Of a stretch of 64,000 nt of DNA, positions 11,415 to 24,139 are shown one piece after another (positions within the stretch are counted from its first letter, which is position 1; every line of letters starts with the position of its first letter). The notes beneath the pieces were generated by a model. It was not told where the DNA came from. It was given only the letters and a program-made list of their open reading frames with translations, and made no database searches. The stretch is from Viola odorata (lineage: Eukaryota > Streptophyta > Magnoliopsida > Malpighiales > Violaceae): positions 26,148,407 to 26,212,406 of the forward strand of contig OY829539.1 of NCBI GenBank assembly GCA_963691705.1. The letters are read 5' to 3'. The position numbers and the translations under genes were made by a program.

Positions 11415-12300
11415 TGTTCTATTTTGGCTCATTTTTTTACTATTTTGGCGCGTTTTTGACAATTTTTGCTCGTTTATTACCATTTTTGGTCGTTTTTTAC
11501 CATCTAAGCTCGTTTTTTACAGTCTTTGCTCATTCTTTACCCTTTTTTCACATTTTTTACGATCTTGTCTCGTTCTTTACGGTTTTTGCTCGTTTATTAC
11601 TATTTTGCTCATTTTTTACCGTCTAAGCTCGTTTTTTACAATCTTTGCTCATTCTTTACAGTTTTTGCCCGTTTTTTAGCATCTTAGCTAGTTTTTTTAC
11701 CGTTTTGGCTCGTTTTTCACCGCTTTGTCTTGTTTTTTACCATTTTGGCTCTTTTGTTACCATTTTGGCTCGTTTTTTACCATTTTTCTCATTTTTACCG
11801 TTTTGGTTCGTTTTTTCTCATTTTCTCATTTGTATCATTCTATCTCATTTTTGACCTTTTTTTCATTTTTACCATTTTAGCTCTTTTGTTTTACCCTTTT
11901 TGCTCATTTCTTACCATCTTGTCTCATTTTTTACCGTTTTTGCTCGTTCATTACCATTTTTGCTCGTTTTGTACCGTCTAAGCTCATTTTTTATAGTCTT
12001 GACTTATTATTTACCGTTTTTGCACATTTTTTACCATCTTGGCTATTTTTTTACTATTTTGGCTCATTTTTCACCGCTTTGTCTTGTTTTTTACTGTTTT
12101 GGCTCATTTTTTACCATTTTTTCTCATTTTTACTATTTTGGTTCATTTTTATCATTTTATCTCATTTTTACCATTTTTGCTCTTTTTTTTTACCCTTTTT
12201 GCTCATTTCTTAGCATCCTGTCTCATTTTTTACCATTTTTGCTCATTTCTTACCATATTTGGCTCATTTTTTCTCATTTTTGCTAGTTTTTGCTAGTTTA
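11415..12300 (+). repeat. Tandem array of ~20-bp unit, left arm
   Basis: Roughly forty degenerate copies of GCTCGTTTTTTACCATTTTG. Alternative units differ at TCA/TCG and ACC/ACA positions. Long frames through it are translated repeat, not genes. Confidence 0.88.
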
Positions 12301-12550
12301 ACTATGAAAATGTTAATCATTTAAAGAATATCCTTTGTGATTTACTGTAAAATGTCATTTTTATTTTCTTTATTAATCAATCTAAATCAACGAGCAACAA
12401 AGCATTGTCTAATTGTCATCCCCTAATCAATTAGTAGGTGATTAACAAGAAGATATCTTCATTTTTTTCCATATAAAATAGTCAAATTGCTATAAACAAC
12501 TTGTTTATTTTGGGAGTAAGAAAATTCGAAAGATCTTAAGATCTTCTTTT

Positions 12551-12862
12551 ATGAAAAAAATGAGTTAAAATGGTAACAAACTAGAAAAATGGTAAAAAAT
12601 GATTAAAAAAATGAGCCAAATTGGTAAAACGTGGTGAAAAATGAGCCAAAACGCTAAAAAATGAGACAAAATGGTGAAAAACGAGCGAAAAGGTAAAAAA
12701 TGAGTTAAAATGGTAAAAAATGAGACAAAATGATTAAAAATGAGATAAAATGATGAAAAATGACTGAAAACGGTAAAAAATGAGCCAAAACGGTAAAAAT
12801 GAGCTAAAATGGAAAAAAATTAGCTAAAATTGTGAAAAACGAGCCAAAACGGTAAAAACCAA
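12551..12862 (-). repeat. Same ~20-bp unit inverted, right arm
   Basis: About fifteen copies of AAAATGGTAAAAAATGAGCC, the reverse complement of the left-arm unit. It is about one third as long as the left arm. Confidence 0.87.
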
Positions 12863-13192
12863 TCAAAAAAATCAAAAAAAATATATTTGATCTTTAACGT
12901 GAATATATTTACCATATTTATAAATTACGAGGGTAGACATGTTTAAAATAACATTGTTTCTTTTTTATGTTAACAATATGGATCGGTTGAGCTAAAAAAT
13001 TAAAAAAATTTGGATTTTTTTTTTGGAAAACTTCAAAAATGGCGTTTCCAGAATTTTCCAAATTTGTAGTGTTAATTCTGGAAAACTGAATAGTAATTGG
13101 AGAACTGGAAAATTTTTGAAAATTTTCCATTTGGGAAAATGTTGCTGTGAAATAGATTTTGGAAAATTTTTCAAAAATTAAACAACCCCTAA

Positions 13193-14082
13193 ATGGCTTG
13201 TGCTTTTGAATTTAAACATGAATATGTTTACCATACTTATATTTGATCTTTAACAAACTTAAAATAGGCTACTATTTAGTTTATTAATCTTAACAAAAAA
13301 ATAACATTAGCATTATTTTTTAATTAAAATCAAATTTATTTAACAATAGTAGTAGTTTTTTTTCCAAAAAAGTAAAAAATAGTTGTTAGGTGAATACGAT
13401 TTCGAGTTTTCTAAGGTTGGAAAATGAAGGCTGGAAAACAGAAAGCGTATTGTAGCTGTGAAATAGAATTTTGTAAAACATAAATAATTCTGAAAATATC
13501 TCTAGATGGAAAATTTTGGAAAACAGAATTATTTCCATTATGAAACGCAACATTAAAGTTATTGGTGGTTTCAAATCCAGTTTGATGTGCATGAAAGGCA
13601 AGGACACGTGCGTTGTTGAAATTCAGCTAGAAGGCACACTGCACTAAGCATTTTTTAGAAGAGTTGCTGCACTAAGCAATTTTTTAGAAAGTTTCGACTC
13701 ATTCCTTGAAACTCTTGTGCCGAAAGGCCTCTTCATGGAATTGTTTCATCACAGACACCGGTGGCATTTACATTACTATGGTGTAGTTGTTAAGTGACTT
13801 TGCATAGCCTCTAGGGCTTGTCAAAGGGAGTTAACAGTTTTGCGGAGTCCCTTAAGCCAACACTTATATGTTATAAAACCATTACTGTAACTTACTAACT
13901 TTCATTAGCATTTTAATTACCGGAACGAGCTGATATTTCGGTAAGTTTGCAACTGTTTGCAAGTTACTATATGAATAGCAAGTTAATTTACACGGTTTTA
14001 CAATTGAAAAAAATAAGTAAAATTTTAAATAATAAAAAGAGAAACAACTCAAATTAAAAAATGTATTCTCTACGTAAAATAT
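13193..14082. other. Intergenic with degraded pieces of the foldback family
   Basis: 13213-13255 repeats sequence found just inside the foldback element (TTTGATCTTTAAC, ATATGTTTACCATA). 13380-13540 carries GGAAAATTTTGGAAAACAGA and TGTGAAATAGA motifs like the element ends. No gene is seen. Confidence 0.45.
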
Positions 14083-14166
14083 AACGAAGTTTGTCTACGT
14101 TAACATTTTTTTGACCGTTGAGACTATATTGAACTAATGAATAAAACGTTTAGAATCGATAAAAAT
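14083..14166 (-). repeat. Family-A repeat fragment
   Basis: Near reverse complement of 24425-24508, sharing TTGTCTNCGTTAACATTTTT, GACTATATTGAACTAA and AATAAAACGTTT. It abuts element B. Confidence 0.7.
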
Positions 14167-14582
14167 ATGATAAAAATAGGGGTTATAGTATAAAAACTCC
14201 TGAACTATACTAAAAAAATAGAAACCTTTCCTGTACTAAAAAAATTCAAATCGAGGTCCCTGAACTAAAAGTCAACGAAATTGGAGTCTCTGTCGTTAGT
14301 CAAACTAATTTTCTGTTAGTTTTGACTGACTATTTCCAGTTGCTTGCAACCGGCAACCAAGATGAAAAAATTTAAAAATTTAAAAAAATCTAACTTTCTC
14401 ATCTTCCTCCTTCTGTTTCTTCCTGGATTATCACTACATCCAATTTAACAAAATTTCACATTAAGGTTCATACAAAATAAAATTGAATTATTTACAGCAG
14501 CAAAATTAAACTAAATGCCCACCAACTACACTTGTGCAGATTTTTCATTAAAATTGAATGTAAGAATTGATGTACAATAGAG

Positions 14583-15164
14583 TGTTGGGATTTGAACAAC
14601 GGGACTAATGCGTTAGTACCGTTCGTACACGTTGGAACATATGGACGCATATGTTATGTGTGTACCGTCATATAATATATTCAAATTGATGATCTATTAA
14701 AGTTAAGTGGTCCAATCGTCTAATTAAAACAGTGTGGGGGGTAAATCTAGTGATTGTGCGGATTCCGGATTAATTTCGAATTGTTGATGGACCGATTCGG
14801 AATTAATAAAAATATTAAGGACTGAATTGATCCCTGGTGGAATTGCTAAAAGGAATTAAATATTTCTCTGTAAATTTTAATTAAAGGATAAGTTGCCTTT
14901 TTAGTTTTTAAGAGAAGTTGGAAAACTGACGTTAAACCAAATATAAAACTAAGAGGCAACTTACATTAAAAACATAGAAGAATAAAAAATACAGATCTCT
15001 CTTGGTTCTCCATCCAACCCCACATAGCAATCATCCACCAGAAGATCAAGATTCCGTGATTTCTTCAATTTCATGGCATCATCAGGTACGCTTCCACATT
15101 CAGTTATTTATTCATGCAATAATCTAAATTGCTTATGGTCCCGGATTGTTCTGGTGTTTTTACA
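14583..15164 (+). repeat. Copia-2 5' LTR
   Basis: 582 bp, TGTTGGGATTTG to GTTTTTACA. It lacks ~22 bp present in the 3' LTR (around GTTAACATAAGGTTAATTGG, after ATAATATATT); otherwise it differs by scattered substitutions. Confidence 0.93.
14942..14948 (+). promoter_or_regulatory. Copia-2 5' LTR TATA box
   Basis: TATAAAA in the last third of the LTR, in the expected place between U3 and R. The 3' LTR copy is at 22821-22827. Confidence 0.6.
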
Positions 15165-15166
15165 AT

Positions 15167-15179
15167 TGGTAGCGCAGCA
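15167..15179 (+). other. Copia-2 primer-binding site
   Basis: TTGGTAGCGCAGC begins two bases after the 5' LTR, the normal position for tRNA priming. Confidence 0.65.
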
Positions 15180-15570
15180 ATTCAATTTTGATTTTGCATG
15201 AATAAAATATTTTATGATGCATGGGATTGTTTTCGGCAATTTATTGTGTAATTTTGTCTTCTGAGCAATCCATTCTTCTGCACATGAATTGATGTGCATG
15301 AGTATTAATTGTCATTAATTGTCTTGGCCGGTTTGATTACTGCAATTTCTGTTGAATACCATGCTGTCAATGCCGTAGGGAATTGAAATTCCAATTAATT
15401 ATTTGTAGAAACAGAGAACGATTGTCATGAATTAACCGTTTACAAACCTCTCTTGGTTTGTACTTAGAATTGCAATTGAACAATAATTGACAGTTAGAAT
15501 TAATTGACAGTTAATTCATGTAAATTGGTACAGAATTAATTGTCATATTGGCATTGCAGGATTAATTGTC

Positions 15571-17229
15571 GGGAAAAGGCACCCTCGGGTCCCTATCGTT
15601 ATTATTTTCATTTTAGTCAGTCCTACTTTTCGAATTTGGTTCAATTGGGTCCTAACCGTTATCTCCGTTATCCACCCCAGGTCCCTTCCGTCTAAATCGA
15701 CGGTAACGGACGCTTTTTCCGTTAACTTTCATTATTTTATTATTATTTCTAACTTTTTATTATTTAATTAATTAAAAAATTCAGAAAAAATATAATTAAT
15801 AATTTTTTTTAAAAAAACAATGTAATTAATTTGAAAATTCAGAAAAATAATATAATTATTTTTTTCTTTTTTTCTTTTATTATCTAATTAATTTTTAAAA
15901 AATCAGTTTTATTATCTAATTAATTTTAAAAATTTAGAAAATAATATAATTATTTTTAAAAATTCAGAAAATAATGTAATTAATTTAAAAATTCAGAAAA
16001 AAATATAATAATTAAAAAAATTAGAAAAAAATATAATTAATTTATAAAAAGCAATGTAATTAATTTAAAATTTCAAAAAAAATATAATTAATTAAAAAAT
16101 TCAGAAAAATAATATAATTATTTTTTTCTTTTTTTCATTTATTTTCACTTCTCCTCCTTTTATCTTTTCTTCTTTCTATTTCTTTCTTTCTTTTATTTCT
16201 TCTTTTTTTCTTTCTTTTTTTCCCTAGTCAAATGTAAATAATGTAAATAGTGTAATTAATTTTATTTCATGTCCATACATAAAAAAATGACCCACCTTTA
16301 CATGACCACTCATCTCGCTTGCCACGCTCCACTGCCCAGATCGCCAACCAAACCCAACACCGTCGCCCTCTCTTCATCATCTCTCCTATACTGCAAAAAG
16401 AAATCTTAATTTATGTTATTTTTTGAAATAATTAATAAAAGTATTTTTGAGATATTTTTGAAAAGAGGAGGAGAAGTGAAAATAAAGGAAATAAGAGATA
16501 ATAAAATTAAAAATTAAAAAAATAATTATATTATTTTTGTAAAATTTTAAATTAATTACTTTATTTTTTATAAACAAATTACATTATTTTTCTGAGTTTA
16601 TTTAATTAATTATATTTTTTTCTGAGTTTATAAATTAATTACATTTTTTAATAAATTTTTTAAATTATTTTCTGAAATTTTTTAATTAATTATATTATTT
16701 TTCTGATTTTTATAAATTAATTACATTATTTTTCTGAAATTTTTAATTAATTATATTTTTTTCTGAAATTTTAAATTAATTACATTGCTTTTTATAAATT
16801 AATTATATTTTTTTTCTAATTTTTTTAATTATTATATATTTTTATGAATTTTTAAATTAATTACATTATTTTCTGAATTTTTAAAAATAATTATATTATT
16901 TTATGAATTTTAAAAATTAATTAGATAATAAAAGAAAAAAATAATTATATTATTTTTCTGAATTTTTAAATTAATTACATTGTTTTTTTTTAAAAATAAA
17001 TTAATTATATTTTTTCTGAATTTTTTAATTAATTAAATAATAAAAAGTCAGAAATAATAATAAAATAATGAAAGTTAACGGAAAAAGCGTCCGTTACCGT
17101 CGATTTAGACGGAAGGGACCTGGGGTGGATAACGGAGATAACGGTTAGGACCCGATTGAACCAAATTCGAAAAGTAGGATTGACTAAAATGAAAATAATA
17201 ACGATAGGGACCCGAGGGTGCCTTTTCCC
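15571..17229. mobile_element. Mutator-like foldback MITE inside Copia-2 leader
   Basis: Begins GGGAAAAGGCACCCTCGGGT and ends with its exact reverse complement. The inverted match is near perfect for ~200 bp and continues, degenerate and AT-rich, to about 16165 and 16457, leaving a ~290-bp loop. Flanks are identical 10-bp ATTAATTGTC (15561-15570 and 17230-17239), a length typical of Mutator-like elements. Caution: ATTAATTGTC-like words recur in the surrounding leader. No transposase is present. The loop holds a GC-richer patch (16290-16390) that could be captured host sequence. Confidence 0.85.
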
Positions 17230-17945
17230 ATTAATTGTCATGAATTATTTTATGGTCATTAATTAATTGTTTGGCAGAATTAATTTCTCTTTTGTAAATT
17301 AATTTATGACAATTGATAGAATTCATGACAAATTAATTGTTTTGATTAGTGGCGCAGAATTCATGTGCACATTAAAGTACTGGTTCGGTTTGCCGGACTT
17401 AAAGTTGATTTAATTATTTTGGACATGAATATCATAAAGTTTAAGATGTTTGCCAGAGTTAAAAAATAATTAATTTATGAAAGAAAGTGGAATAACACTA
17501 AGGAAGCTTTTAAGCTTAACTCGTTTGTCTAACTCGATTAATGGAAGTAGTAAAGTCACCAAAGTGACCTCTGTTATGGACATTACCGAGTTAGACATTT
17601 CAAGTGGGGTGTTCATAATTTCATGCGGATAGTTGTCGGCCCAATGGAAGATGACTATTTGGCAGAAATTATAAACACGATAGTGATGAATTTCAAGACC
17701 TATAGCTATTAAGAGATTTATGCGATTGTTTGATCGGCCTAAAGGAAGATTAAATAATTGGCAAAATCAAGCTATACGATTCACACTATGACAGATTAAT
17801 TAGTTGTGAGTTGTGCCTTTAGTCCAAAGACTAGACACAATGTCATATAATTAATCTTTTAATTTAGTCAATGTGTTATTCATTAAGTTTATTACTTTCA
17901 TATTTTCACTAAAGTGAGCTAATTATATGTTGTGTTCTGTCAGAT

Positions 17946-20900
17946 ATGAACTCAGCAGACTCGGTATCTGCGAACCTGAATAGCATACCGTTATTGTCTT
18001 CCAGCAACTTCAAGTTGTGGAAGAGGAAAGTCGAGACTGCACTCTGCTGTATGAACAAAGATATGGCTCTCTAGGGGGATTGTCCTCCGGAACCAGATTC
18101 TGAAAGTTCTGATAAGGATCAGCAGACTTTCGAAGACTGGCAACAATCCAACAGAGCTTGTCGGTTGGTCCTACTGAGTGTCGTCCCACTGTCCATGCAG
18201 AGAACACTGGAAAAAGAAGCTAGTGCTAGCAAGATCCTAGAGATCTTGGCTCGTCGCTATACCCATACAGAGAAGGCCGAAATTAGCGATACTATTCGTA
18301 AATTTTCGACCATAAAGTACAGAGGGGATAACGACATACGGGAGTATGTCCAGGAGATCATCAACCTAGCTGAGAAGCTGAAGGCACTTAAAGTTGAGTT
18401 ACTAGATGACTATCTGGTACATCATGTGTTGGCTTCACTTCCACCTCAATACACTCATTTCGAGGTGAGTTACACTTGTCAGGGAAATAAGTGGACAATT
18501 GATTAGCTGACTGTTCATCTGGTTCAGGAACAGGAAAGATAGTGCTCATCTAGCTACAACCTCTTCATCTAGCTTTAAGAGGAGGAAAAGTAAAGGGACT
18601 GTAGGGTCTGACTCTCATAAGAAACCTAAAGGCTCTAATGTAGAGCATAAAGGACCCAGATGTTTCTTCTGCAAGAGATCCGGCCACTTTAAGAAGGACT
18701 GTGCCAAGTATAAAGCTTGGTGTGATAATAAAGGTATATGCTTGTCTCTTGTTAGTACGGAATCCCTTTTAGTTTCTGTACCTAAGAACACTTGGTGGTT
18801 AGATACAGGAACCATTAAACACATAAGTGTTTCTTTGCAGGGGTGCAGAATGTACCGGAAGCCTATGGAAAGTGAGAGGTTCCTCTATATGGGTGCAGGT
18901 GACCCGGTACCAGTTGAGGGCATTGCTACGCTGGAATTAATTTTATGTACTGGTTTTATATTAGAGTTAAAAGAGACTTTATCTGTGTCGTCTTTTAGAC
19001 AGAATCTGATTTCGGTTTCTTTGTTGGATAAAGAATGTTATTCATTCAGATTCGGGAATTATAAAAGTCTACTTTATTTTAACTCTACTTTGGTTGGAAC
19101 TGGTGCATTAATTGATTATGATAACTTATATTTATTGCATATAGTTGATAGCAATAATGAATGTTATGTTAGCGATTCTCGTGGGATAAAGCGTAAATTG
19201 CCAACTGAGGATTCATTCAGGTTATGGCACAGACGGTTAGGTCTTATCTCTGCAAGGAGAATAAACCAACTTGTGTCAGATGGAATTCTTGGTGAACTCG
19301 ATCGTACAGACCAGCAGGTTTGCATCAAGTGCATAAAGGGCAAAACAACTAACAAAAGATGATTTGAGGCCGAGAGAAGTTCGAAAACTCTAAAACTGGT
19401 ACATACAGACATTTGTGGTCCATTCCCTACGGCATCCTGGAATGGTCAATGATACTTTATTAGTTTTATAGATGATTTCTCTCGATACGGATATCTATAC
19501 CTTTTAAAGAAAAAGTCCGAGGCATTGGACGTTTTCAAGTCTTTTAAGGCTGAAGTTGAAAATCAACTCGGAAAGGCTATTAAGGTTGTCAGATCGGATC
19601 GTGGTGGTGAGTACTACGGTCGATATGATGGATCAGGTGAACAACGTCCTGGGCCATTTGCCCAATTTCTCGATGAGTGTGGGATAGTTCCACAGTACAC
19701 CATGTCGGTGTCTCCGACCATGAATGGTGTATCTGAAAGGAGGAACCGTACCCTTAAGGATATGGTAAGCAGTATGATTGCCAATACCACCTTACCTACA
19801 TCACTCTAGGGAGATTCCTTAAGAATTGCAGTCTACATTCTCAATAGGATACCAACAAAAGCAACTAACAAAACCCCATATGAGTTATGGACTGGTCGAA
19901 AGTCTGTTCTAAAACATTTTAAGGTTTGGGGATGTCCAACAGAAGCAAGGCCTTATAGGCCTGATGAAAGGAAACTGGACTTAAGGACAATAAGTTGTTA
20001 TTTTATTGGATATCCGGAGAGGTCACGGGGGTATAAGTTTTACAACCCTACTGCCCGAAACTTTTTTGAGACGGGAAAGGCCCGGTTCCTTGAGGATGTT
20101 GAGTTTGGGGGGAAGATAGATGGTCGGATGTTGTTTTTGAGGAGGATTCAATTATACCTCCTCTTGCAGTTGTTGAGGGTTAGGATGAACTCATTGTTCA
20201 CATTCCTGTCTCTGTCCCTCAACAGGCAAGAAACAACATTATTAATCTTCCTACAGGACCAAATCCGTAGGTTATACTTGAGGATCATTAGGAAGTCCAT
20301 GAAGATCCACGACCGGATCAAACTCAACAACCTCAAATAGCTGAGGACCAAGTAGATATGCCACTTAGGAGGCCACTAGAGTGAGAAGAAATGCGATTTC
20401 GGATGATTATATCGTACTTCTGTAAGAACATGAGGAGACTATTGACTCTTTGGAGGATGACCTGCTCACCTTCAAAGAAGCTACTAGTTGTTCTGACGCT
20501 CAAGAATGGATAAGGTCCATAGGGGATGAACTCCAATCCATGAAGGACAATGACGTTTGGGAGATTGTACCATTGCCTGAGAAGAAGAAATCGATAGGTT
20601 ACAAATGGGTTTTCAAAACCAAACGGGATTCACAAGCAATATTGAGAGGTACAAAGCACATCTTGTTGCGAAAGGATTCACCCAAAAGGAAGGAATAGAC
20701 TATAAAGAGACCTTTCCTCCAGTTTCATCGAAGGACTCTTTTAGGACTATTATGGCCTTGGTGACATATTTTGATCTTGAGCTTCATCAGATGGATGTAA
20801 AAACTGTTTTCCTCAATGGGGATCTTGAGGAAGAAATCTACATGAGGCGACCTGAAGATCTATCCTCCAATGAGGATAGTGAATTGGTTTGTAGATTAAA

Positions 20901-22031
20901 GAAGTCTATCTATGGGCTCAAGCAAGCTTCCCGTCAATGGTACTTGAAGTTCCATAGCGTTATTACTTCATACGGTTTCGAAGTAAACGTTGTTGAGGAC
21001 TATCTGTATCATAAGTTCAGTGGGAGTAGATTTATTTTTCTACTGTTATATGTGGATGACATTTTGCTTGCTACTAACGTGTAAAGCTTCTTCAGGATAC
21101 TAAGGATTTTCTCTTAGATAACTTTGAGATGAAAGACCTTGGGGAAGCGTCTTTTGTGTTAGGGATTCAGATACACCGTGATTGTTCATAGAGTACCCTT
21201 GGATTATCACAAAAGGGTTGCATCAATAAAGTACTAAAGAGATTTAACATGCAAAATTGTAAGCCACATAACACTCTTGTATCTAAAGGTGAGAAGTTTA
21301 GCCTTGATCAGTGTCCTAAGACGGACTTGGACTGCAAGTTCATGGAGAGTGTACCATATGCTTCGGCTGTGGGAAGCATCATGTATGCACAGGTTTGCAC
21401 CCGTCCGGATCTTGCATTCATTGTCGGTATGTTGGGCAGATACCAGAGCAATCCCGGAAGGGATCATTGGGTTGCAGCCAAAAGGGTCTTTTGATACCTA
21501 CAGAAAATGAAAGACTATATGCTCACATACAGGAAATCAGATCAGCTTGAGATCATTGGGTATACTAATTCTGATTTCGCTGGATGTCAGGATAGCGGAA
21601 GATCGACTTCAGGTTATGTTTTTCTTCTGGCTGAAGGAGCCATTTCATGGAAGAGTGCGAAACAGTCACTTGTTGCATCTTCCACTATGGAGGCTGAGTT
21701 CGTAGCTTGCTACGGGGCATCCAGTCATGCTATATGGCTACGGAATATGGTTAAGGAACTGCGAGTTGTCACTGGTATTGAGAGACCATTGAGGATCTTT
21801 TGTGACAACCAGGCTGTTGTGTTGTACTCCAACTGTAATCGGAGTTCTTCCAGGTCGAAGCATATTGATATAAAGTTCCTTGCCGTTAAAGAAAGGGTTC
21901 AGAGCAATCAAGTTAGCATAGAGTTATTGGGTACAAACGATATGGTTGCGGATCCGCTCACTAAGGCATTGACACCTGTAGCATTTCATGGCCATGTATC
22001 AAGCATGGGTGTTATTAAGTTAGATGCCTGA
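17946..22031 (+). pseudogene. Copia-2 gag-pol polyprotein, broken
   Basis: Starts MNSADSVSANLNS at 17946. Gag (UBN2/gag_pre-type) ends with one CCHC knuckle (CFFCKRSGHFKKDC, about 18661-18702). Then protease (WWLDTGTIKHI, with T for the usual S), gag-pre-integrase (LWHRRLGL), integrase (VRSDRGGEYY, MNGVSERRNRT), RT (VKTVFLNG, YVDDILLA) and RNase H (TNSDFAGC, STMEAEFVA), ending at 22031. Stops include TAG at 18072, TGAs after KTTNKR and after WNGQ, TAG at 19807-19809 and TGA after AAKRVF; most fit CGA to TGA or TGG to TAG. Frame also shifts near 20630 and elsewhere. It cannot make a full polyprotein. Confidence 0.92.
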
Positions 22032-22439
22032 GATTAGTGGGAGTTCGGTTTGTACTATTGTAACTTGTATATATTTTAACTGTGCATTATGTTATTTCAC
22101 AGTTTATATATAATGATTTTGTTTCATTATATGCTCTGAATATTTGATCTCATAAAGTAAAGAGGATCAGTTGGAAATTTGACAAGTATAGATCACTTGT
22201 AATTTCCATGCTGCACATGCACACTGGATCTATGTCGTTAGTTAGTTAGTACTCGTAATCATTATGAGTTTAATTGCTTGTACTATGATGACTACTCTTT
22301 TGATTCTTGCATTAATGAAGTTAATGGACCGGATTGAATTAGACGGATATATGCTAGCATTCGGGGGTTAACATATGATTGTATGACAAAAGGTGGTACT
22401 ATAAGGAACGCATATTGTGCAGTTGTCCAAGTGGGAGAT

Positions 22440-23043
22440 TGTTGGGATTTGGACAACGGGACTAATGTGTTAGTACCGTTCGTACACGTTGGAACATATG
22501 GACGCATATGTTATGTGTGTACCGTCATATAATATATTGTTAACATAAGGTTAATTGGACCAAATTGATGATCTATTAAAGTTAAGTGGTCTAATCGTCT
22601 AATTAAAACAGTGTGGGGGGTAAATCTGGTGATTGTACGGATTCTGGATTAATTCTGAATTGTTGATGGACCGATTCGGAATTAATAAAAATATTAAGGA
22701 CTGAATTGATCCCTGGTGGAATTGCTAAAAGGAATTAAATATTTCTCTGTAAATTTTAATTAAAGGATAAGTTGCCTTTTTAGTTTTTAAGAGAAGTTGG
22801 AGAACTGACGTTAAACCAACTATAAAACTAAGAGACAACTTACATTAAAAACACAGAAGAATAAAAAATACAGATCTCTCTTGGTTCTCCATCCAACCCC
22901 ACATAACAATCATCCACCAGAAGATCAAGATTCCGTGATTTCTTCAATTTCATGGCATCATCAGGTATGCTTCCGCATTCAGTTATTTATTCATGCAATA
23001 ATCTGAATTGCTTACGGTCCTGGATTGTTCTGGTGTTTTTACA
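22440..23043 (+). repeat. Copia-2 3' LTR
   Basis: 604 bp, TGTTGGGATTTGGACAACGG to TTTTTACA, preceded by the polypurine tract. It is the more complete of the two LTRs. Confidence 0.93.
22821..22827 (+). promoter_or_regulatory. Copia-2 3' LTR TATA box
   Basis: TATAAAA matching the position of the 5' LTR copy. Confidence 0.55.
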
Positions 23044-24139
23044 TAGAATATTAACACCCAATTACAACTATCAAATATTAGCTCAATAGGAATTAAATCT
23101 GTAGAAATCTAGAATGAAGAAACTGCAATCTACCATTTTCTGCCCAATTTCACCATCTCCTCCATTTCTAGATCTCTAAAAAAAGAATTAGAAATTCTTC
23201 CCCATCACTCTCTTCTGCACAGAAACTTCTCAAGTCAAAAAAAACTTACGAATCAACATTTTCTTTGTCCCCAAAACCCACAACAAACACACCAATTCCT
23301 CCATTCCTTTCTTCTCTTCCCTTCTAATTTCATCAAAAAAGAAAGATTCCTAATTTATTTCTCCTTTCTCTGAATTATGTTGCACTTCACCATACCCAAA
23401 TTGTTGGATTCAAGAATGAAGTATAAAGTTCCCATCTTTTTCAGTTTCCACACAAACCCATTTCTTAAATTCCTGGCGGGGGAAAGTACTAACCCATCTA
23501 GGGAAAATACTAAATTTTCCAACCAATAGCTCCAACATAGCAGATCTGGAGGAAAAGAAATTACTCCAACATTTGCAAAAAATGGGCATCGTTTAGCATC
23601 CCTCTCGTTTGAAGAAAACGAAGTTGGATTTACGAAATGGTGTCGTTTGAAGAAACATAAGAAGAAGATGAATGATGCGGTCCATGGATGTGAGAAGTGG
23701 AAGCATGAATTTTCTCAGAGCTGGTGCGAAACGGTGTCGTCTACTATACCATCAAGGAACAAATATTAATTTTTGTTGTGCTAGTTGTAGCAGTGGTTTT
23801 GCTGGTTGAAGCAACCACCAAACTGATGCTTCTTTTTTATTATTTCTGGGTTTTGGTTGCAAATTAGAAAAACCCTTCAGATCTAGATCTAAAGGGTTGG
23901 TTGTTGGTGACATTGAAACAGGGCTATAAAAAGCAGCAAAAATAGCTTTCAAGTCTAGATCTAAAAGAAAATAATTCAATTTGGTGAATTGATGATGATG
24001 GTAGTTGTGTTAATGATGGTTATGTTAATTTGGTGAATTGATGATGATGGTGGTAGGAGAACACGATGAAGATGGGTTTGGCAGAGATGGTGAAACTAGT
24101 TGTCATAAGTAAATAAATGATTTAATTTTTTTCTTTCAT
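23044..24139. other. Interior of element B right of Copia-2
   Basis: No gene recognised. TAGATCTAGATCT-type words and GGTGAATTGATGATGATGGT occur twice (about 23984 and 24032), indicating small local duplications. Confidence 0.4.

Larger units (their letters stand above)
11261..13192. mobile_element. Foldback-type element with inverted tandem-repeat arms
   Basis: The left end TTAGGGGGTGTTTACTT and the reverse complement of the right end (TTTAGGGGTTGTTTAATTTT) resemble each other. Inside, 11415-12300 is an array of a ~20-bp unit and 12551-12862 is the same unit in inverse orientation around a ~250-bp loop, so the DNA could fold on itself. No transposase is present. Termini resemble short TIRs of plant MITEs, but I found no convincing target duplication, so the exact ends are tentative. 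Confidence 0.55.
14583..23043 (+). mobile_element. Copia-2: full-length but decayed Ty1/copia retrotransposon
   Basis: Two LTRs (14583-15164, 22440-23043), primer site, gag-pol in copia order and a polypurine tract (AAGTGGGAGAT) before the 3' LTR. Flanking five bases TAGAG and TAGAA fit a target duplication with one substitution. A Mutator-like element sits in the leader. Confidence 0.92.

Noticed and set aside
11414..12296. Several overlapping Phe/His-rich frames
   Set aside because: They are translations of the 20-bp tandem repeat in different frames.
11415..12862. CRISPR array
   Set aside because: Units are contiguous degenerate tandem repeats without unique spacers, and the context is plant.
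20128..20351. Separate frames within Copia-2 between integrase and RT
   Set aside because: They are frameshifted parts of the variable integrase-RT linker.
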